This document shows positions 59,711-64,000 of a stretch of DNA of 64,000 nucleotides, piece by piece. A program made the position numbers and the translations under genes. The notes under the pieces were generated by a model. It made no database searches. It was not told the DNA's origin and saw only the letters and a list, made by a program, of their open reading frames with translations. Origin of the DNA: Bacteroidales bacterium (GTDB lineage: Bacteria > Bacteroidota > Bacteroidia > Bacteroidales > UBA932); assembly GCA_017509755.1 (NCBI GenBank), contig JAFWOY010000015.1:1-64000 (forward strand). The letters are read 5' to 3'. Within the stretch, counting starts at the first letter, position 1. Each line of letters begins with the position of its first letter.

Positions 59711-60628
59711 CTAACGATTGTTTTCTGTTTCCCGGATTCCCAGATAGGCTGCGCCCAGCAAGGCGGCATCCCCGCCGACCTGCGAAGCGCAGAATGAAAC
59801 TTCCCGCATCGAGATGGGCTGGCCCCACTTGCAGGCTTCCGCATAGATGCGGTCGATGAACTGGACGGCCGGACCGAACACCCCGCCGCCGAAAATCACT
59901 TTCTGCGGATTGAAGAGACTGACCAGGTTGGCCGTCCCCATACCCCACAGTTGGATCGCCTTGTCGAGAATCTGCGTGGCGACCGGATCGGTACCGTAAC
60001 CCGCAAAGACATCATAGCTGGTCTTGGAGGGGTCGTTCCACAGCAGTTTGGCCTGGGTGCCGATGCCGTTGCCGGAGGCATAGTATTCAAAGCATCCGAC
60101 CGGCTCGAATTCCGGCCGATACGGTGTTTCGAGCGCCATCCAGCCCGTCGCGCCGACAATGTCGCTGGCACCGTGGATGATGCGCCCGTCCAGCAGGATA
60201 CCGGCTCCGATGCCGGTTCCGACGGCCAGGTAAATAGCGTCCGTACATCCCTTGGCAGCGCCTTTCCAGACCTCGCCCAGAATGTAGCAGGTCCGGTCGC
60301 TCTCGACCGCAATGCAGACGGACGGATCCCCCACCGCCGCAGCGAGTTCCGCCTGCAGGGGATAATCGTCCCAACCGGGAATGTTCGGTGCCCACACCGT
60401 CCCTTTTTTCGAATAAACGATCCCGGGCACGCAAACGCCCACTGCATCGAGCGGCACAGCCGGGTGCGTTTGTCGCAGTGCAACGACCGCTTCAGCGACC
60501 AACGCGCCGACAGCAGGACCGGAAGCGCCTTCCAAGAGCCGGTATGTTTTGTCTATCATCCGCCCTGTCCGGTCGAACAGGGCCGCAGCAATCTTGGTTC
60601 CACCCAAGTCAATTCCGATAAAAGCCAT
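59711..60628 (-). CDS. ROK family sugar kinase-like protein with altered sugar site
   Basis: The 305-residue protein has the ATP-binding FIGIDLGGTKIAAALFD, the likely catalytic Asp in VESDRTCYILGE, and AVGTGIGAGILLDGRIIHGASDIVGATGW. In typical ROK kinases the last segment reads GExGH, with Glu and His binding sugar and zinc, followed by CxCGxxGCxE. Here it is GATGW and only GCFEYYASG survives. The zinc site and two sugar contacts thus appear lost, which points to an unusual substrate or a non-canonical role. Genome context (NamZ, GH18, MFS) suggests GlcNAc or MurNAc. Confidence 0.85.
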   Translation of the reverse strand: MAFIGIDLGGTKIAAALFDRTGRMIDKTYRLLEGASGPAVGALVAEAVVALRQTHPAVPLDAVGVCVPGIVYSKKGTVWAPNIPGWDDYPLQAELAAAVGDPSVCIAVESDRTCYILGEVWKGAAKGCTDAIYLAVGTGIGAGILLDGRIIHGASDIVGATGWMALETPYRPEFEPVGCFEYYASGNGIGTQAKLLWNDPSKTSYDVFAGYGTDPVATQILDKAIQLWGMGTANLVSLFNPQKVIFGGGVFGPAVQFIDRIYAEACKWGQPISMREVSFCASQVGGDAALLGAAYLGIRETENNR

Positions 60629-60638
60629 AGTATATTCC

Positions 60639-61793
60639 TTATTGTGTCATTACAGCATTCCAAATGGCGGTACGGAGCGTTCCGTTTGCATCATCCTGGT
60701 CGTATTCCCAGTACATCAGGCCGGCCATGCCCTTCGAACGGATCCAATCGCCTTTGGCCGCGATGCTGCGGGGATTGTCGTAGCCGCAGTAAAAGACACC
60801 GGTCATCGTCGAGACATACGGGCACTGGGCCACGGCATCCCACTGGTTGCGGCGGAACTTATAGCGGTCCATCTTCAGGATGCTCTTGTAAGAGATGGCT
60901 GTCGGCGACTGGCTCCACGAATGACGTCCGTAAAATGGGACGCCCAGCACCAGTTTCTTCGCCGGCACACCTGCATTCAGATAGGCCTGGACAGCCCGTG
61001 CACAGTCCTTGTACGCCCGCGAATCCTCCAGGGCGGAATGATGGTGCGGGGCTTCATCCAGATCGTAGGTCATGATATTGACATAATCGACATAGGGATC
61101 CATGCCCGCAATGTCGACATAGCGCCAGCCACCCTCAACAGCGGCCTTGTCAGCGCAGTAGCCAGCGTATGAAATCTCATAGCGGTCTCCCAGCGTCTCC
61201 CGCAACTGTTTGACCAGCAATATATAGTTGTCTGTATCGACCTGCGGGTTGCAGGCAGCGCCGCTCCAGGAAAGGCCCGGGAACTCCCAGTCGAGGTCGA
61301 TGCCGTCGATCCCGTATTTTTCGAGGAAAGCCAGACAGTCCGCCGCAAACGCCTTGCGGTTGGAATCGCTGGCCGCCAGGGCGGAGAAGCTGCCGCCCTG
61401 CTTGTTGTCGGCATTGGAAACCCCATGGGTGAAACTCAAACTGATCTTCAGGTTCGGATTCTCCTGCTTCAAGGCTGCGATGCTTTCGAAACGGGCCACC
61501 TTGCCCTGCACCTTGAAACCCTGATAGACGCCATCCACCATATACAGTTCGGCAAAGGCGTAGTTGATGTGCGTCATGCTGAAAGGATCCGGCGTCAAGG
61601 ATCCATAATAGGTTACATAGGCCGTGACCCGGCGGCCGTCGTCAATCCGCTCATTGAGGGAGACGACAGGCTCCACGATCTCGGGATCCGGTTCCAGTTC
61701 CCGGGGTTTTTCAGGCGTAAACGGTTCTTCTCCCCCGCAGGAGGCGAGAAAGCCGAGCAGCAGACAACCCAAAAACCAGCCTTTATTCCTCAT
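60639..61793 (-). CDS. GH18 family glycosidase lipoprotein
   Basis: The 384-residue protein has a lipobox (LLLGFLASCGG, Cys19) and a GH18 TIM barrel with VTAYVTYYG, the catalytic DGIDLDWE (163-170, acid Glu170), YVNIMTYDLDEAPHHHSAL and a late GLMYWEYDQDD. GH18 enzymes cut beta-1,4 bonds next to GlcNAc in chitin, glycoproteins or peptidoglycan. It overlaps namZ by 11 nt. That pairing favours a cell-wall or glycan-derived oligosaccharide as substrate; the exact bond is unknown. Confidence 0.9.
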   Translation of the reverse strand: MRNKGWFLGCLLLGFLASCGGEEPFTPEKPRELEPDPEIVEPVVSLNERIDDGRRVTAYVTYYGSLTPDPFSMTHINYAFAELYMVDGVYQGFKVQGKVARFESIAALKQENPNLKISLSFTHGVSNADNKQGGSFSALAASDSNRKAFAADCLAFLEKYGIDGIDLDWEFPGLSWSGAACNPQVDTDNYILLVKQLRETLGDRYEISYAGYCADKAAVEGGWRYVDIAGMDPYVDYVNIMTYDLDEAPHHHSALEDSRAYKDCARAVQAYLNAGVPAKKLVLGVPFYGRHSWSQSPTAISYKSILKMDRYKFRRNQWDAVAQCPYVSTMTGVFYCGYDNPRSIAAKGDWIRSKGMAGLMYWEYDQDDANGTLRTAIWNAVMTQ

Positions 61794-62988
61794 AGAGCAG
61801 ATACGGTTTCCGTTGTTCCTTGAACGCAGCGACATCGTCTGCCCACACGGCCTTGATCTCTTCCGCCGAAGCTCCTTCCTTGATCATCTTGCGCACATAG
61901 TCGCGGCCGATGAGCAATTCGAAGAAAGAACGGAAAAAATGGTCGTCGAGATGGAGATTGCGATAGGCATCGATCACGTACTCCAGGTTGATTCCGGCGG
62001 CATTCACCGCTTCGTCGGACGGCTGGGTGCGAAGGTCCACGCCGAAGCACTCCTGGTCCAATTGAGGAGGGAATTTGGCTCCTTCGATGCTGCGGGGCGT
62101 AAACGAGAACGTGTATCCCTTCATGTTCGGATGGCCATACATCTGGAAGGCTTTGTCCGTACCGCGGCCCAGGCTGACCGGCGTAGCTTCAAAATAGCAG
62201 AGGGACGGATAGAGATAGATGGAACGCATGTCAGGCAGGTTCGGCGACGGTTTGACCGGAAGCACATAATGCGACTGGTGGGTATAGTTGCGGCAGGGAA
62301 TGACAGTCAGGTCGCATTTGGCGCCGTCGGGCAGCCAGCCTTCCCCATTGATCATCTGCGCCAGTTCGCCCAATGTCATGCCGTGGCACACCGGAATCGG
62401 CCAATAGCCCACCCCGGACTTGTATTTCATGTCGAGAATCGGACCGTCCACGTAGAAGCCGATCGGGTTGGGCCGGTCCAGGACGATCATCTTCTTGCCG
62501 TGCCGGGCGCAGACGCCCATCATCTTGCCCATCGTCACATTATAGGTATAGAAGCGGCAGCCCACGTCCTGCAGGTCGAAGACCAGGACGTCGAATTCAT
62601 CCACTGCTTCGTCGGAGGGCACGCCGCCCTTTCCGTCGTAGAGCGAACGGATCGGGACACCGGTGGGCTCATCCACGGAACTGGCCACATGCTCGCCCGC
62701 ATCCGCCGTGCCGCGGAAACCATGTTCGGGCGAAAAGATCGAGACCACATTCACGCCAAGCGAAAGCAAGGTATCCAGCACATGCCGTCCGGGCGCGACA
62801 AGGCCTGTCTGGTTCGAGAGGATCGAGACCCGTTTCCCCTGCAGGAGCGGGAGATAAGCATCGACATCGGTGGCTCCGGGCAGGATGTCCGGCGTCGGAG
62901 CATATACGCGCGGCTGAGGCGCCTTTCCGCAAGCGGCCAGCATCGGGAGGGTCGAAAGCAGGAGCGTCAGCAGTAAAACTCGTTTCAT
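61783..62988 (-). CDS. namZ: Exo-beta-N-acetylmuramidase NamZ (DUF1343)
   Basis: The 401-residue lipoprotein (LAACG, Cys20) has the DUF1343 landmarks GKRVSILSNQTGLVAPGRHVLDTL, SIFSPEHGFRG, DVLVFDLQDVGCRFYTYNVTMG, VLDRPNPIGF and PSLCYFEATPVSLGRGTDKAF. For this family, release of terminal MurNAc from peptidoglycan fragments is established in Bacillus subtilis. It is followed by GH18, ROK kinase-like and MFS genes, together forming a plausible muropeptide/amino-sugar salvage operon. tsaE ends 5 nt upstream. Confidence 0.93.
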   Translation of the reverse strand: MKRVLLLTLLLSTLPMLAACGKAPQPRVYAPTPDILPGATDVDAYLPLLQGKRVSILSNQTGLVAPGRHVLDTLLSLGVNVVSIFSPEHGFRGTADAGEHVASSVDEPTGVPIRSLYDGKGGVPSDEAVDEFDVLVFDLQDVGCRFYTYNVTMGKMMGVCARHGKKMIVLDRPNPIGFYVDGPILDMKYKSGVGYWPIPVCHGMTLGELAQMINGEGWLPDGAKCDLTVIPCRNYTHQSHYVLPVKPSPNLPDMRSIYLYPSLCYFEATPVSLGRGTDKAFQMYGHPNMKGYTFSFTPRSIEGAKFPPQLDQECFGVDLRTQPSDEAVNAAGINLEYVIDAYRNLHLDDHFFRSFFELLIGRDYVRKMIKEGASAEEIKAVWADDVAAFKEQRKPYLLYEE

Positions 62989-62993
62989 ATCGT

Positions 62994-63407
62994 TCAGAAT
63001 AAAAGGGTTCTCGTTTCAGCGTCATCCACCAGGATCTGCACTTTCAGCACGTCATCGGGCAGCAGTTCCTCGATCATTTCGGGCCATTCGACCAGACAGA
63101 GCGCGCCGGAGTCGAAATACTCGTACAGGCCGATGTCCAGTGCCTCCGAAAGCCGGTTGATGCGATAGAAATCAAAATGATAAACGGGTTCTCCCGCCGC
63201 GTCGCGGTACTCGTTGACCAGCGTGAAGGTCGGGCTGTTCACGATATCCCGCACACCCAACGCCTCGCACAAAGCCGTGATAAAAGTGGTTTTGCCCGCG
63301 CCCATGGACCCGTAGAAAGCAAGGATGCGATGGTTGCCGATATGCGCGAGAAAAGCCCGCGCGGCGCGCGGAAGATCCTGTGTCCCGTTGATGATAATCT
63401 CCGTCAT
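62994..63407 (-). CDS. tsaE: tRNA threonylcarbamoyladenosine biosynthesis protein TsaE
   Basis: The 137-residue ATPase has ILAFYGSMGAGKTTFITALCEALG (P-loop), NSPTFTLVNEY and the HFDFYRI and LVEWPEMIEELLP motifs. It works with TsaB/TsaD in t6A37 formation. The start at 63407 is 6 nt after a TATCTTTG box; an ATG 18 nt upstream would overlap that box. It appears to head the transcript that continues into namZ. Confidence 0.95.
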   Translation of the reverse strand: MTEIIINGTQDLPRAARAFLAHIGNHRILAFYGSMGAGKTTFITALCEALGVRDIVNSPTFTLVNEYRDAAGEPVYHFDFYRINRLSEALDIGLYEYFDSGALCLVEWPEMIEELLPDDVLKVQILVDDAETRTLLF

Positions 63408-63413
63408 AGCATA

Positions 63414-63421
63414 CAAAGATA
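63414..63421 (-). promoter_or_regulatory. -7 box TATCTTTG of tsaE-namZ-GH18-ROK-MFS
   Basis: TATCTTTG on the minus strand, 6 nt before the tsaE ATG. Confidence 0.6.
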
Positions 63422-63503
63422 GCAAAATCCCGGGGTTTTACTCACTATTTGTTGGTATTGTTCCGCTGGCGGACAATGCCGATCTTTGTCCTGAAATTCC
63501 ACT

Positions 63504-64000
63504 ATGAAGACTTTAGATCAATTGAAAGTAGGCAGTTGGGGCCGCATTCTCCGCGTCGGCGGAACAGGAGCCCTGCGCCAACACATGCTTGATATGGGCA
63601 TTATCCCGGGCACGGTGGTCAAGTTGGCCAAACTGGCGCCCCTAGGAGACCCCATGGAACTGCGGATCCATGGTTACGCGCTCTCCCTGCGCAAGGCAGA
63701 TGCCGCCCGCATCGAGATTGAACCGGCCGAACCTGAAGCCCACGTCATGCCGCCGGACGAACCGCATGAAAATGAGCACCCGGGCTTGGGGGAAGGCGGA
63801 AAATACCACGATAAGGAGCACGAGAACGCGCTGCCGAAGGAAACGACGCTCACTTTTGCGCTGGCCGGGAACCAGAACTGCGGCAAAACGACGCTATTCA
63901 ACCAGCTTACCGGCTCGAACCAACATGTGGGGAACTTCCCCGGCGTGACGGTCGACCGCAAGGACGGCGTCATCCGCCGCCATCCGGAAACCCGGATCAC
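63504..64000 (+). CDS. feoB: FeoA-FeoB fusion ferrous iron transporter (3' end outside window)
   Basis: The ATG at 63504 opens a frame that stays open for 165 codons to the right edge. Residues 1-72 are a FeoA SH3-like domain (LDQLKVGSWGRILRVGGTGALRQHMLDMGIIPGT). Residues 73-112 form an acidic, histidine-rich linker with His at 80, 88, 92, 102 and 106. From 114 the FeoB G domain starts, with G1 AGNQNCGKTTLFNQLTG and G2 HVGNFPGVTVDRKDG. FeoA-FeoB fusions are usual in Bacteroidota and import Fe2+ under anaerobiosis. A GATCTTTG box (63481-63488) lies 15 nt upstream. Confidence 0.93.
   Translation, partial: MKTLDQLKVGSWGRILRVGGTGALRQHMLDMGIIPGTVVKLAKLAPLGDPMELRIHGYALSLRKADAARIEIEPAEPEAHVMPPDEPHENEHPGLGEGGKYHDKEHENALPKETTLTFALAGNQNCGKTTLFNQLTGSNQHVGNFPGVTVDRKDGVIRRHPETRI

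Overview
The window looks like a chromosomal segment of a high-GC member of the Bacteroidales (phylum Bacteroidota). The evidence is two ECF sigma/FecR/SusC/SusD systems, several TlpA-type thioredoxin lipoproteins, a FeoA-FeoB fusion, an HmuSTUV-type module, miropin-like serpin lipoproteins and the phylum-specific -7 promoter box TAnnTTTG. TATCTTTG is the commonest form here and often lies only 4-9 nt before the start codon. Rikenellaceae-like rumen or gut Bacteroidales would fit, but the species cannot be settled from sequence alone. I see no rRNA, tRNA or CRISPR array.

Layout. 1-2.1 kb: an outer-membrane barrel gene and a lipoprotein of tandem 54-residue repeats that runs off the left edge. 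2.2-4.4 kb: a histidine phosphatase diverging from ECF sigma factor A and its FecR. 4.4-5.7 kb: a low-GC AAA-ATPase cassette bounded by identical 31-bp direct repeats and preceded by three tandem palindromes. 5.7-15.2 kb (minus strand): SusC/SusD A, a 661-residue protein ending in a DsbD-N-like domain, and two TlpA lipoproteins. fecR A and susC A share a candidate ECF promoter with identical spacing. 15.3-17.8 kb: dsbD and a small TlpA protein. 17.9-26.0 kb: system B (ECF sigma, FecR, SusC, SusD, TlpA). 26-27.3 kb: a serine hydrolase.

27.3-33.4 kb: a tightly coupled operon metY-metX-thrA-orf115-asd for the aspartate-derived amino acids. orf115 is built from a 96-bp (32-codon) repeat carrying invariant hairpins. 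Divergent from it are an Lrp-type regulator and a UvrA-like ABC ATPase joined by an ATGA overlap. 36.3-39.4 kb: a LysR-type remnant, an alpha/beta hydrolase, an MBL-fold lipoprotein and a nitroreductase. 39.5-45.8 kb: an exported CbiK-like chelatase followed by hmuS, hmuT, hmuU and hmuV, probably a periplasmic tetrapyrrole metal-handling machine powered by an ExbB-like channel. 45.8-53.5 kb: housekeeping genes (rsmE, tsaC, an endonuclease/phosphatase-fold protein, rhomboid, mutL, ispF, a membrane acyltransferase, a phosphoesterase).

53.5-58.5 kb: a dipeptidyl-peptidase IV-type enzyme and two tandem serpin lipoproteins. 58.5-63.4 kb (minus strand): tsaE-namZ-GH18-ROK-MFS, which reads as a cell-wall amino-sugar salvage operon. 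The right edge cuts a FeoA-FeoB ferrous iron transporter.

The strongest candidates for something undescribed are the ATPase cassette with its duplicated hairpin and operator array, the 96-bp repeat gene inside the threonine/methionine operon, and the CbiK-HmuSTUV chelatase operon.
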